The notes: generated by a model not told the origin, from the letters alone. A stretch of 64,000 bases of DNA from UBA3824 sp017541145 (GCA_947168365.1 CAMVLO010000004.1:1-64000), one strand, 5' to 3'. Positions 33,341 through 43,536 are shown, counted from the first letter of the stretch. Numbers and translations: made by a program.

Positions 33341-34252
33341 TTAATTAGAATTGCTGATTTTCTGATACTTAGTGTAGTTCGATGCGTCAACTTCTTTTAA
33401 AATTTGAAGTACTTCGTTTTTCTCAGCTGTTTGAGAAGCGGAAAATACATTTACAATTTCGTCTGATTTGGCAGTAAAAAACAGCGAAACAATCAACGAA
33501 TTGGATCTCGAACGCTCGGTACGTTGGATATATTTGAGAGCTTCCACCATTTTTTTGCGACCGCTTTCCGGGTCTTTCGGTACAAGGTCCAAGCCGAGAC
33601 GATGCCAATAATATTCGCCAAGTCTCAGACTTTCAAATCGTTTGTCCAACAACGCATCAATCAGATTGTAACGTGAATTTTGTTTGTTGTCAGCAGTTGA
33701 CCAACCTTCGTAACCAGAGCTTTGAGAATTTAAAACAATTCTATACGCTTTTCTGAAATATTCAGTACCGCCAAGTGGCGAAAATGTATCGTAATCATAA
33801 CCCAAAATGATGTAAGCGTAATAAGCCAAAACTTGACTGAGATTGCTTGTAGGGTGATTTTCAACATATTCCAAAGGTTGACCTTCTATATAATTGAAAA
33901 CCAATTTGTTGTCACTCTCCTTGAATGTAAAAAGCGGACTGTTGTACGATGTGTAATATATTGGACGACTGAGATTTATCTGAATTGTACCTGTAAAACG
34001 ATCCAAACCGTTGTACTCTGATATTGTAATCATTACTGTACATTCGATTTTTTCGTTAACATCATATACATGATTTGTCCACTTCCTCTCGTTAAGAAAA
34101 GCAGTTACGTCTTTTTGTAAAGCGGTAAAGACAGGTGTAGGTGTTTGGGAAAGTTCGCTGTAATTAATACTGACTCTACAATTAAGTTCTTGAGACATAG
34201 CGTTTTGAAAGGTCAAAACAAGTAAAACCAATATTACAGCGATTAATTTCAT
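33341..34252 (-). CDS. DUF4835 family secreted protein
   Basis: The 303-residue product has a signal peptide (cleavage near AMSQ) and the family start ELNCRVSINYSELSQT, then LTTFLNERKW-like ALQKDVTAFLNERKWTN. Further features are YYAYIILGYDYDTFSPLGG and the C-terminal FFTAKSDEIVNVFS. DUF4835 is specific to Bacteroidota and usually lies between coaBC and recN. A link to type IX secretion or gliding has been proposed for the family; I recall this from memory and cannot check it here. Its ATG overlaps the coaBC stop by four bases (34249-34252), so the two are translationally coupled. Confidence 0.85.
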   Translation of the reverse strand: MKLIAVILVLLVLTFQNAMSQELNCRVSINYSELSQTPTPVFTALQKDVTAFLNERKWTNHVYDVNEKIECTVMITISEYNGLDRFTGTIQINLSRPIYYTSYNSPLFTFKESDNKLVFNYIEGQPLEYVENHPTSNLSQVLAYYAYIILGYDYDTFSPLGGTEYFRKAYRIVLNSQSSGYEGWSTADNKQNSRYNLIDALLDKRFESLRLGEYYWHRLGLDLVPKDPESGRKKMVEALKYIQRTERSRSNSLIVSLFFTAKSDEIVNVFSASQTAEKNEVLQILKEVDASNYTKYQKISNSN

Positions 34253-35457
34253 TGTTTAATTTTTAGTTGTAACAAAAATTTGTCAGCGATGTCTTTTGCA
34301 ACTTCAGTTTTTTGTTTCAGAGGGAAACTTTCAACCTCGCCGTTTCGGAAAAACATCGTAATCTTGTTGGTATCGCAGCCAAAACCGGCACCCTTGTCTT
34401 TCAACGAGTTAAGAACAATAAAGTCGAAATTCTTGGATTCAAGTTTTTTGCCTGCGTTGTCGGCTTCGTGGTCGGTTTCAAGTGCAAAACCTACAAAAAC
34501 CTGATTTTCTTTTTTGATTTTACCAAGAGATTTTGCAATATCTTTGGTAGGTTTCAACTTGATAACCATTTCGTTACCATCTTTTTTAATTTTGCAGTCC
34601 GCAGTGGTTTCGGGCGTGAAATCGGCAACAGCTGCCGACATAATCGCACCGTCGCAATTCGGAAAATTTTGTAAACATGCGTTGTACATCTCTTCCGCCG
34701 TTGTAACGTCCAAAACCTTGATATTCGGATTGCAAGCTTTCACCTGAACCGGACCTGATACCAAAAGAACTTCAGCACCACGGCTCGCAAATTCCTCAGC
34801 TATAGCGTATCCCATCTTTCCGGTGGAATAATTGCTAATGAATCGTACAGGATCAATTTTCTCGCGTGTAGGACCGGCAGTTATAAGAATTTTTTTACCT
34901 TGAAAATCGTTTTTTTGCAGTAAAAATTGCAGAGCCTGTTGAAAAATTTCTTCGGGTTCAGCCATTCTGCCTTTGCCTGAAAGTCCGCTAGCGAGTTCGC
35001 CGTCTTCAGCTTCAGCCACCAAAAAACCTCTGTTTCTGAGAGTTGCGAGATTTTGTTGTGTAGCAACATTGGAATACATATCCAAATCCATTGCCGGAGC
35101 CAGCATAATTTTGCAACGTGCAGAAAGGCAAGTAGTTAAAAGCAAATTGTCAGCAATTCCGTTTGCAATTTTGGCAATTGTATTTGCCGTAGCCGGAGCT
35201 ACAATAAACAAATCAGCCCAAATCGCCAATCTCACGTGAGAATGCCATTCGCCGTTTTCAGGATTGAAAAAATCTGTAAAAACCGGATTTTTTGAAAGAG
35301 TAGCAAACGTAAGCGGCTGAACAAATTGCTTAGCCGCTTGCGTCATTAATACTCTTACTTCGGCACCGGCTTTAATCAACAATCTTACCAAAGTTGCTGA
35401 TTTATAAGCAGCTATGCCACCTGTAATTCCAACTAATATTTTTTTACCTTTCAGCAT
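34249..35457 (-). CDS. coaBC: Bifunctional phosphopantothenoylcysteine decarboxylase/phosphopantothenate-cysteine ligase
   Basis: The 402-residue protein joins CoaC and CoaB. The flavin-binding N-half has ILVGITGGIAAYKSATLVRL, the catalytic histidine in SHVRLAIWAD, and APATANTIAKIANGIADN. The substrate loops read APAMDLDMYSN and ASGLSGKGRM, in place of PAMN and ACG of the E. coli enzyme. The C-half has ITAGPTREKIDPVRFISNYSTGKMG and SAAVADFTP of the CTP-dependent ligase. It makes 4'-phosphopantetheine for coenzyme A. It lies 9 bases after the omega gene and overlaps DUF4835. Confidence 0.95.
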   Translation of the reverse strand: MLKGKKILVGITGGIAAYKSATLVRLLIKAGAEVRVLMTQAAKQFVQPLTFATLSKNPVFTDFFNPENGEWHSHVRLAIWADLFIVAPATANTIAKIANGIADNLLLTTCLSARCKIMLAPAMDLDMYSNVATQQNLATLRNRGFLVAEAEDGELASGLSGKGRMAEPEEIFQQALQFLLQKNDFQGKKILITAGPTREKIDPVRFISNYSTGKMGYAIAEEFASRGAEVLLVSGPVQVKACNPNIKVLDVTTAEEMYNACLQNFPNCDGAIMSAAVADFTPETTADCKIKKDGNEMVIKLKPTKDIAKSLGKIKKENQVFVGFALETDHEADNAGKKLESKNFDFIVLNSLKDKGAGFGCDTNKITMFFRNGEVESFPLKQKTEVAKDIADKFLLQLKIKQ

Positions 35458-35466
35458 CAGCCAAAA

Positions 35467-36000
35467 TTATTCTTTAGACTTTTTAGATTTTGTCTCTTTT
35501 TTAGCTTTAGCTTTGGTTTCTTTCTTTTCTGCAGGAGCTTCTACAGAAGTTCTAATCTCAGTAGACTCAGCAATGATTTCATCAAAAGATTTTTGATCTT
35601 CAACAGGTTCTACTTTGATAACCTTAGTACTAGCTTCAGCTTCTTCACGCGCTTTGGCAATTTCCTCAGCCTGAGCTACTTCCTCTTCAGACGGAATTCT
35701 AAAGAAAACCTTATCTTCCATAATTTCCTGAAGCGCCAAAAGAGTAGGTTTCGGAAGACGCTCGTAGAATTTGGAGATTTCGATTTGCTCGCGATTTTCA
35801 AAAATTTCTTCAAGGTTGTCTGTGTAAGAAGCAAATTCTTCCAATTTTTTGTTGAGCTCGTTTTTTAGGTCGATATTGATTTGGTCAGCACGACGCGAAG
35901 CTACAACAACTGATTCATAGAGATTTCCAGTTTTTGCTTCAAGTTCACCTGTATCGCGTGTTACAATCGAAGTAGGCGCATTATTCTTTTTGTAATCCAT
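35467..36000 (-). CDS. rpoZ: RNA polymerase omega/RPB6-type subunit with C-terminal extension
   Basis: The first 102 residues match the Bacteroidota omega-like protein: MDYKKNNAPTSIVTRD, TGNLYESVVVASRRADQINI, LEEIFENREQIEISKFYER and LPKPTLLALQEIM. It helps assemble or stabilise RNA polymerase and may bind (p)ppGpp-related signals as omega does in other bacteria. Most relatives end near residue 110; this one continues for about 75 residues. The extension is acidic first and ends in a lysine/serine-rich tail (KAKKETKSKKSKE). It is nine bases from both bamD and coaBC. Confidence 0.88.
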   Translation of the reverse strand: MDYKKNNAPTSIVTRDTGELEAKTGNLYESVVVASRRADQINIDLKNELNKKLEEFASYTDNLEEIFENREQIEISKFYERLPKPTLLALQEIMEDKVFFRIPSEEEVAQAEEIAKAREEAEASTKVIKVEPVEDQKSFDEIIAESTEIRTSVEAPAEKKETKAKAKKETKSKKSKE

Positions 36001-36009
36001 GATTTTTAT

Positions 36010-36822
36010 TTAGTTTATTACCGGTAATTGTGTTAAATTTTCTGTTGTGTTGTTACGCATTTTGTTAATATCTTTTACGTATTTTCCCAAAGGAAAACTC
36101 TTTAAGTAGTCGTTCAAATCAGATTGAGCGTCTACAAAACGTTCAGCTTTCTTCTCATCCACACTCTTGTCGGCGTAGAGATAAGCAGCTTTGGCCGAGT
36201 AGTAAAGAATATCTTCTTTAAAAGGCGAATCGGGATAATCTTTCAAACTGTTTTTCAACGAGATGTTGGCAGCTTTGTAATACCCCAACTTGTAATATAA
36301 ATAAGCATTGTCGTAGGATTTTACTTGCAATTTGTAACGCAATTCGTCCAACAACATATTGCATGTATCTTTTTTTGAAGTTTCGGGATACTTCGACAAA
36401 AACAATTCAAACTCGCTGATTGCCAAATTTGTAGACTCCTGATCGAGAGACGGCTTCGGCGAATCCAAATAGTAGCAATATGCACCTAAATACATCGCCT
36501 GCTCGGTATATTCGCTGTGAGGATATGTCTGAGCAAATTTTCTGAAGTAATAACCCGCTGAGTAATAATCTTTTACGAGATAATTACACATGGTATAATA
36601 ATACATAACTTTTTCACCTTTGTCCATACCTTTGTATACCGGCAGAACTTGCTCAAAAAGTTGTAAAGCTTTGTCGTATTTTCGTGCGTTGTAATATTCA
36701 AAAGCCTTTGTGTATTTTAAGTCATAATCGTTGCTTTTCAACAATTTACTGAACTGTCCACATGACACAAACATCGTTGTAACTATCAGTAGTACAACAA
36801 CTTTGATAGATATATTATTCAT
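36010..36822 (-). CDS. bamD: Outer-membrane assembly lipoprotein BamD
   Basis: The 270-residue lipoprotein has lipobox MFVSC (Cys21) and TPR helices typical of BamD: KYTKAFEYYNARKYDKALQL, YYTMCNYLVKDYYSAGYYF and KFAQTYPHSEYTEQAMYLGA. With BamA it folds barrel proteins into the outer membrane. It heads the bamD-rpoZ-coaBC-DUF4835 run. A -7 match (TATCTTTG on the minus strand, 36869-36876) lies about 50 bases upstream of the ATG without a clear -33 box. Confidence 0.92.
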   Translation of the reverse strand: MNNISIKVVVLLIVTTMFVSCGQFSKLLKSNDYDLKYTKAFEYYNARKYDKALQLFEQVLPVYKGMDKGEKVMYYYTMCNYLVKDYYSAGYYFRKFAQTYPHSEYTEQAMYLGAYCYYLDSPKPSLDQESTNLAISEFELFLSKYPETSKKDTCNMLLDELRYKLQVKSYDNAYLYYKLGYYKAANISLKNSLKDYPDSPFKEDILYYSAKAAYLYADKSVDEKKAERFVDAQSDLNDYLKSFPLGKYVKDINKMRNNTTENLTQLPVIN

Positions 36823-37057
36823 TTAGAATTAAGTTATTTTCAATCAGTTTATTAGGCAATTCGAGTTGCAAAGATAATTATTTAAATCAAAAAAAATAAT
36901 TAAATTAATCTTTTTTTTATCTCAACTTATTACTATTCTGATTATCTGAATGTTATAACTCGATAATTTTTTACATATTTTTTGCTAAATTCTTTTTTTT
37001 ATACCAAATATTTTTTACAACTTTGAGAAAATTTTAGAAAATATTTTAAATCAGGTT

Positions 37058-37861
37058 ATGAAAAAATTTTTCATTATTTTGGCAGTTGCATTGTCCGGAT
37101 TTTCATATCTTGGCTGCAACAATGCCAAAAAGGCTGACAAACAGTCTGAAACACTAATTTTTGGTTGCGTTAATTTTGACACCGTGGCAAATTTAACTAA
37201 AGATGCAAATTCGCCCAAATGCAGCATCAGTATCAAACTGCATTATGCCATGGGGCCAAACGCCTCGATTTTCAACGACTCAATTCTCAATTCCGGAATT
37301 TTGCCGGAAGAAGAATTAAAACGCGGCGCAAAAAAAACTGTACCTCGTGCCGTTGAGATTTTTACCAAAAACTATGTAAAGAAATACAAAGGTTTGGCAA
37401 AGGAAAATTTGAAATCCAACGATCCGGAAATCGGTGCTTTGGAACAAGAATTTTCGTTGGAAAGCAGTTTTGATTACGGTAAAGACAGTATTATCAACTA
37501 CTTGGCTCACAGCTATTCTTACTCAGGAGGCGCAAACGGTTTGTCGGTTTCGGTTGCGATGAATTTTGACCCGAAAACAGGTAAGATGTTAAAAATAAAA
37601 GACATCATGACAAACGGCGCAGAAGACAAAATTACAGAATGTATTGTTAACAAGATGTGCAAAAAATATGATGTGGAAAATCTTGACGGTCTGAAAGATA
37701 ACGGATTTTTCGATATTTTTGAACCTTACGTTCCGGAAAATTTTGTTTACGGTAAAGACAGTATTACTTTTATATACGAAGCCGATGAAATTGGTCCTGT
37801 ATCATACGGTCAAATAAAAACTACATTTGCTTATAGCGAATTGGAAGGCTTAATTAAGTAA
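37058..37861 (+). CDS. Lipoprotein with DUF4163/DUF3298 (RsiV-like) domain
   Basis: The 267-residue product has lipobox SYLGC (Cys20). A first beta-rich part carries conserved serine and tyrosine residues (YLAHSYSYSGGANG). The C-terminal DUF3298 part has MNFDPKTGKMLKIKDIM, FVYGKDSITFIYEADEIGP and ATFAYSELEGLI-like closing strands. The fold resembles the extracytoplasmic part of anti-sigma factor RsiV, which binds lysozyme; family members in Bacteroidota are of unknown function. It lies 46 bases before the alpha-2-macroglobulin-like gene and may be cotranscribed with it. Confidence 0.82.
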   Translation: MKKFFIILAVALSGFSYLGCNNAKKADKQSETLIFGCVNFDTVANLTKDANSPKCSISIKLHYAMGPNASIFNDSILNSGILPEEELKRGAKKTVPRAVEIFTKNYVKKYKGLAKENLKSNDPEIGALEQEFSLESSFDYGKDSIINYLAHSYSYSGGANGLSVSVAMNFDPKTGKMLKIKDIMTNGAEDKITECIVNKMCKKYDVENLDGLKDNGFFDIFEPYVPENFVYGKDSITFIYEADEIGPVSYGQIKTTFAYSELEGLIK

Positions 37862-37907
37862 AAAAAGTTAACAAAATTAAATATAAATAACAATTAATAG
37901 AGGCATT

Positions 37908-40900
37908 ATGAACAATAAGCAGAAAATAATTATCGCAGTTTGTTCTGTTTTTGTGATAGGTCTGCTGATTATAGCGCTTGTAAACAGCAAGCCGGATGTC
38001 AATTGTACTAATCCGGAATTTGCTAATTACATCTCCGCCTACACAGAGGGAACTATCAGTAAAAACAGTACAATCAGGGTTATTCTCAACAGCGAACTTG
38101 CTGAAAAAATCGACAAGCAAGCCAAAGCCGCTGAAGGTTTAATCAAGATTTACCCGAAGGTAAAAGGTTCTAGTAAGTTCGTGGATGACAGAACGATAGA
38201 GTTTACTCCCGAACAAAGTTTCAGCAGCGGAAAAGAGTATGTAGCTGAGTTTAATCTCGGAAAAATTACCGAAGTTGACAAGGCTCAGAAAAAATTTGTG
38301 TTTCCGTTCAGCATCATCAAGCAGGACTTGAAAGTGGTAATCGAAGAACAAGTAACAACAGACCGCAAAACTCTGAAATTCCAACAGATAGCAGGTTCGG
38401 TTAAAACTGCCGATTGGGAAATTCTCAACAATATCAAAAATTCGGTTTCCGCTGAATACAACAACAAAAAAATTGATATCAAATGGAAGGAAAACGATGT
38501 AGCTGAGGTTTTTAACTTTACGATTGATAGTATTGAGCGCGGCGAATCTTCAGGAAATTTGATTATCAAATACGATGGCATAAAAATCGGTTCGAATACC
38601 AAAGGTAAAAAGGAAATAAAAATTCCAGGACTTAACGAATTCTATGTCAACAAAATAGACGTTACAAACGAACCAAGTCAATTTATAAGAATCAGTTTTA
38701 CAGATCCGTTGAAAGAGGGTCAATCATTGAAAGGTCTTATAAATGTAATTGACAATGATAGTTATGTAGAATACAAAATTCAAGCAGAAGACAACAGCGT
38801 TTGCATCTATCCGTCAACAAGAAAATCGGGAGAAATCAATGTTACGGTTTCATCCGGAATCGAAAATCTTTTGGGATACAAAACCGCTGAAGATAAGACA
38901 TATACAATCAGTTTTGAATCGCTGAAACCTCAAGTAAGAACTGTAAAATCCGGTGTTATTTTGCCTGACAGCGAAAACGGTTTGGTATATCCTTTTGAAG
39001 CTGTAAACTTAAAAGCCGTAGATGTTACAATTATAAAGGTGTTGGAAAAAAATCTTTTGAGTTACGTCCGCGATTATTCCGATTATTACAACAACAGCAA
39101 TCTTCAACGCACCGGTGTTCCTGTTTTCAGAAAAACAATTCATATTGCCGATGCTGAATCCGAAGAAGTTCAGCAATGGAACAGATATTATCTTGAATTA
39201 TCCAAACTCATTAATACTGAGCCCGGTACAATTTATAATATCAAAATTTCATTTCGTAAAAGTCTTGCCGTTTTCGACTGCGATACATGCGGTGGCGGCG
39301 ATCCTTGCAACGACGAGCAAGATATTGATATTAAGGATTTTGACAATTGCGATTACAATTATTATTCTATTGACAACAGCTATTACGAAAGTGCAGGTTG
39401 GAACTGGGAAAATTCTAGTAATCCGTGTTACAAGATGTATTACGAACCGGACAAATTTATTGAACAAAGCATTTTGGCGTCAAACCTCGGAATGATTGCG
39501 AAAAAAGGCGATGACAAATCGTTGACCGTTTTTGTTACCGACCTAAAAACTGCAAGACCTGTAAACGACGCTATTGTAGAAATTTACGGTTATCAACAGC
39601 AACTTCTTGAGAAAAAAACAACTAACAGCGACGGTAAAGCTGAATTCGGAAAACTCAACAAGGCGTATTTCGCAATTGCAAAACACGACAAACAAGCAAA
39701 TTACTTGAAACTTGAAGACGGTAACTCACTTTCAATGAGTAAATTCAATATCTCAGGTAATGAAATACGCGACGGTTTGAAAGGTTATCTTTACGGAGAA
39801 CGCGGCGTATGGCGTCCGGGCGATTCTATTCATGTAACATTTGTTTTGAAAGAAGACAAGACAAATCCATTGCCGGCTGATTATCCTATTACTTTTACAG
39901 TTGATAATCCGCGCAGTCAACAGATTGAAAAACAAACAGTTAAGAAAAACAAATCTAACTTCTACGTTTTCTCATTCAAAACCGATGAAAACGATGTTAC
40001 AGGAAATTATCAAGCACAAGTTACATGCGGAAATGCGAGATTCTACAAACAGTTGAGAGTAGAAAATATTAAGCCTAACAGACTGAAAATCAATACTGAT
40101 TTCAACAAAAAAGAACTCACACCGAGCGGCAACATCATGAAAATAAGCAGTGCTTGGCTTCACGGTGCTCCGGCTTCAAATCTTAAAGCAACTATCCAAC
40201 AGACACTTAGCCAATCGGAATTGAAATTCGACCAATGGGAAGGTTATAGTTTTGGAAATGCAAGATCCTCATATTTTGAAAGTTATCCGGAATTTGTTTT
40301 CGAAGGCAATCTTGATGCAAACGGTAACGCTCAAACAAGTTTAACATACAAAAATACAAGTTCATACAGCCGTTATCCGTCAAAAATGAAAGCGAAATTC
40401 GATATCAAAGTGTTTGAAAAAGGCGGAAATTTCAGCCGCGATTACGCTACGATGGATGTCTATCCGTATGAACGCTACATCGGTATAAAATTGCCGTTTG
40501 AAGAAAACAGCCGTTATCTCTATGTTGACAGAAAACATAAAGTAAATTTGGCTGTAGTTGACAACAAAGGTAATGTTGACAAAAAGCAGCATACACTTGC
40601 CATAAAACTTTATAAACTTACATGGCAATGGTGGTACGATGCCAACAACTATGTATCTGATTATCAGACAACTCTTATCGATAGCGATACAATTACACTT
40701 ACCAATACCGGAAGTTGGGAATTCAATGTAAAATATCCGGAATGGGGACGCTTTATGATTGAAGTCAACGACCTGAAAACCAACGAAGTAAGTTCACAAA
40801 TCTTCTACATGGATTGGCCCGGATATTTCGGCAGAAGTCCGATGATGAGTCAAGGTTCTACAATTGTGGAACTCAGCTCCGAAAAACAGAAATATAATGT

Positions 40901-43436
40901 TGGTGAAAATGTTAAAATTAATATCCCGACAACCGAAGGTGGACAAGCTTTGGTTTCAATAGAATCCGGCTCAAAAGTGCTTAGAAGTCAATGGATTTCA
41001 ACACAAAAAGACAACACCACATTTGAATTCAAAGCAGAAGACAAGATGGAACCTGGCGTATATGTTGTAGTAACATTGTTACAACCTCATGCCCAGACAG
41101 CCAACGACTTACCGATAAGGATGTACGGTGTGTTACCGATTGATATCGAAAATCCGGCTACAATTCTTAAACCGGAAATTGATATGCCTGATGTAATACA
41201 AGCCGAGAGCGAAGTTAAGATTACAGTGTCAGAAAAAGACAATAAACCAATGACTTACACTCTTGCTTTGGTAGACGACGGTATTTTGGATCTTACACAC
41301 TTCAAAACCCCGAATCCGTGGAAAGAATTCTATTCACGTGAGGCTCTCAAAGTGAAAACTTTTGATATGTACGACAATGTTATAGGTGCTTTTGGCGGCA
41401 AAATCGAAAAGATGTTCTCTATCGGTGGTGACGACGAAAATCAAGAAACCGGCAACAAAAAAGCTAATAATTTTGAGACCGTTGTGGCATTCCTCGGACC
41501 ATTCACAACCGATGGCGGCAAGAAAACTCACACCATAAAAATGCCGAAATATATCGGTTCGGTACGAGCAATGGTAGTAGCCGGAAACGACAGAGCTTAC
41601 GGTAACGCTGAAAAGCAAGCTATTGTAAATAAGCCTCTTATGATTTTTGCTACAACACCAAGAGTTTTAAGTACAAACGAGAAATTCAAATTGCCGATTA
41701 CCGTATTTACAGGCAACGACAACATAAAAAATGTCACTGTAAAAATAAAAGCGTCAGACGGTTTCAAGGCTGTAGGCGAAACTACCAAAACTCTTACATT
41801 CTCGAAAAAAGGCGAGCAGAATCCTACATTTGAACTCGAAACTTCGGACAACAGCGGAATCGGAACTGTGGAAATTACTGCAATTTCCGGCAACGAACAT
41901 TCTGTTATGACATTGAATGTACAAATCCGCGAACCGAATGTTAAACAGCAACAGACTATTACTAAGGTTGTTGCAGCAGGTGAAACTATCGATTTGGATT
42001 TTACACCGATTGGAAGAAAAAATACCAATTCGGCGAAAATCAATGTTAGCGGTATTTTACCGATTAATCTTGATTACCATATCGACAACCTTTTGAACAA
42101 TCCGTATGTTTCGCTGGCTCAAATAGTTAACGAAGCATTTCCATTGCTTTACATATCGAAAATTACAGATTTGTCAAACAAAGACAAAGACAAGTACGAA
42201 AACATCATCAGAAATTCAATCAAAGAAATCTACAATTACCAAACTTCGGGAGGCGGATTGAGTTACTGGAGAAACACTTCGTATTCCGACGTAGAACTTA
42301 CCAACTATGCAGGACATTTCTTGCTGGAGGCTCAAAAAGCCGGTTATACTGTAAAAACCGATTTTATAAGTAAATGGAAGAAATACCAAAGACTCAAAGC
42401 CGAATCTTGGACTCCTGACAATCGATACAGCTATACAAACCAAGCATACAGGCTCTACACTTTGGCGTTGGCAAATGAGGCTAACAACGGTCAAATGAAC
42501 AGGTTGAAACAACAGAAAAATATCACCGAAGAAGCACAAATTTACCTTGCCGGAGCATACGCTCTCAGCGGCAAAGAATCGATCGGAACAGGTATTATCA
42601 ATCAGTTGAAAAAGACTTATACTACAAACAGTCCGGAAAAACTGATAGTACTTTGCGATCTCAATATTAAAAACGAAGCTTTCAACGCGGCAAAATATCT
42701 TTCTGACGAACTCAACAGCGAAGATTATTGGGAAACATACGAACGTGAATCTCAATCACTTGTAGCAGTTGGCAAGTATTTTACCAAATATACTCCGGCA
42801 TCGCAAGTAAATTGCAGCTACGTAGCAAACGGTAAAACAGAAAATATCAACAGTCAGATGATTTACGTATCCAACAATCTGGATATCAAATCAAACGAAC
42901 CTCAAAGCATAAGCTTTACCAACAAGACGAAAGGTACACTTTACGTAGAAATTGTAAACCAAGGTATACCTGAAGTCGGCAAAGAAAAAGAGGAAAGTTC
43001 AATACTGAAAGCCGAAATAAAATATGTATTTAACGGCAAAGAAATTTCGCCGAAATCGTTACCTCAAGGTACTGAGTTCCAAGCTATTGTAAAGATTACG
43101 AACCCGACAAACGAATATATGAACAGGTTGGCAATTACCGAAATATTCCCATCAGGCTGGGAAATTAGCAACTCATCCATTTCGTCGAACAGCGACGACG
43201 ACGATGACTATGGCTGGGGTTACAATTCGTCACGCGCACGAATCGACTACACCGACATACGCGACGACAGAAAATACACATATTTCACACTACCGTCCAA
43301 ATGTTCAATAGAATTCAGAACCCAATTGGTAGCCGCCTACCAAGGCACTTACTACCTGCCGGGCGTAGTCTGCAACAACCTCGAAAACAGCAAGATATTT
43401 GTTAAAACCAAAGGAACGATGGTTGAAGTAGAATAA
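37908..43436 (+). CDS. Giant alpha-2-macroglobulin-like protein lacking the thioester
   Basis: The 1842-residue protein is anchored by an N-terminal helix (residues 7-26, no lipobox) and continues as repeated macroglobulin domains. The MG2-type segment YGERGVWRPGDSIHVTFVL near residue 625 and the domain LALVDDGILDLTHFKTPNPW are diagnostic. The thioester site, normally PYGCxEQ, reads PYVSLAQ at 1399-1405 in the context LLNNPYVSLAQIVNEAF, so the reactive Cys and Glu are lost. Such periplasmic proteins trap proteases in partnership with penicillin-binding protein 1c. Without a thioester, trapping would be noncovalent. A cysteine-rich insert (CDTCGGGDPC) lies near residues 457-466. No pbpC is adjacent. 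Confidence 0.9.
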   Translation: MNNKQKIIIAVCSVFVIGLLIIALVNSKPDVNCTNPEFANYISAYTEGTISKNSTIRVILNSELAEKIDKQAKAAEGLIKIYPKVKGSSKFVDDRTIEFTPEQSFSSGKEYVAEFNLGKITEVDKAQKKFVFPFSIIKQDLKVVIEEQVTTDRKTLKFQQIAGSVKTADWEILNNIKNSVSAEYNNKKIDIKWKENDVAEVFNFTIDSIERGESSGNLIIKYDGIKIGSNTKGKKEIKIPGLNEFYVNKIDVTNEPSQFIRISFTDPLKEGQSLKGLINVIDNDSYVEYKIQAEDNSVCIYPSTRKSGEINVTVSSGIENLLGYKTAEDKTYTISFESLKPQVRTVKSGVILPDSENGLVYPFEAVNLKAVDVTIIKVLEKNLLSYVRDYSDYYNNSNLQRTGVPVFRKTIHIADAESEEVQQWNRYYLELSKLINTEPGTIYNIKISFRKSLAVFDCDTCGGGDPCNDEQDIDIKDFDNCDYNYYSIDNSYYESAGWNWENSSNPCYKMYYEPDKFIEQSILASNLGMIAKKGDDKSLTVFVTDLKTARPVNDAIVEIYGYQQQLLEKKTTNSDGKAEFGKLNKAYFAIAKHDKQANYLKLEDGNSLSMSKFNISGNEIRDGLKGYLYGERGVWRPGDSIHVTFVLKEDKTNPLPADYPITFTVDNPRSQQIEKQTVKKNKSNFYVFSFKTDENDVTGNYQAQVTCGNARFYKQLRVENIKPNRLKINTDFNKKELTPSGNIMKISSAWLHGAPASNLKATIQQTLSQSELKFDQWEGYSFGNARSSYFESYPEFVFEGNLDANGNAQTSLTYKNTSSYSRYPSKMKAKFDIKVFEKGGNFSRDYATMDVYPYERYIGIKLPFEENSRYLYVDRKHKVNLAVVDNKGNVDKKQHTLAIKLYKLTWQWWYDANNYVSDYQTTLIDSDTITLTNTGSWEFNVKYPEWGRFMIEVNDLKTNEVSSQIFYMDWPGYFGRSPMMSQGSTIVELSSEKQKYNVGENVKINIPTTEGGQALVSIESGSKVLRSQWISTQKDNTTFEFKAEDKMEPGVYVVVTLLQPHAQTANDLPIRMYGVLPIDIENPATILKPEIDMPDVIQAESEVKITVSEKDNKPMTYTLALVDDGILDLTHFKTPNPWKEFYSREALKVKTFDMYDNVIGAFGGKIEKMFSIGGDDENQETGNKKANNFETVVAFLGPFTTDGGKKTHTIKMPKYIGSVRAMVVAGNDRAYGNAEKQAIVNKPLMIFATTPRVLSTNEKFKLPITVFTGNDNIKNVTVKIKASDGFKAVGETTKTLTFSKKGEQNPTFELETSDNSGIGTVEITAISGNEHSVMTLNVQIREPNVKQQQTITKVVAAGETIDLDFTPIGRKNTNSAKINVSGILPINLDYHIDNLLNNPYVSLAQIVNEAFPLLYISKITDLSNKDKDKYENIIRNSIKEIYNYQTSGGGLSYWRNTSYSDVELTNYAGHFLLEAQKAGYTVKTDFISKWKKYQRLKAESWTPDNRYSYTNQAYRLYTLALANEANNGQMNRLKQQKNITEEAQIYLAGAYALSGKESIGTGIINQLKKTYTTNSPEKLIVLCDLNIKNEAFNAAKYLSDELNSEDYWETYERESQSLVAVGKYFTKYTPASQVNCSYVANGKTENINSQMIYVSNNLDIKSNEPQSISFTNKTKGTLYVEIVNQGIPEVGKEKEESSILKAEIKYVFNGKEISPKSLPQGTEFQAIVKITNPTNEYMNRLAITEIFPSGWEISNSSISSNSDDDDDYGWGYNSSRARIDYTDIRDDRKYTYFTLPSKCSIEFRTQLVAAYQGTYYLPGVVCNNLENSKIFVKTKGTMVEVE

Positions 43437-43447
43437 GAAAATTAATG

Positions 43448-43495
43448 AAAAGCAATAATAATGAAAAAAAATACTTCAATTATTATTGCTTTTCT
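43448..43495 (+). terminator. Terminator-like hairpin after the alpha-2-macroglobulin gene
   Basis: A 15-base perfect stem pairs 43448-43462 with 43479-43493. The 3' side ends in TTTTC, so the T-run is short. Confidence 0.65.
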
Positions 43496-43536
43496 TAAAT
43501 TTATTTCTTATAATTGCAAGTTGAAATTATAAAACC

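Noticed and set aside
34900..35130. CoaC active-site changes in coaBC (PAMD for PAMN, ASG for ACG)
   Set aside because: As far as I recall, these substitutions are usual in coaBC of Bacteroidota, so they are lineage-typical rather than a sign of decay.
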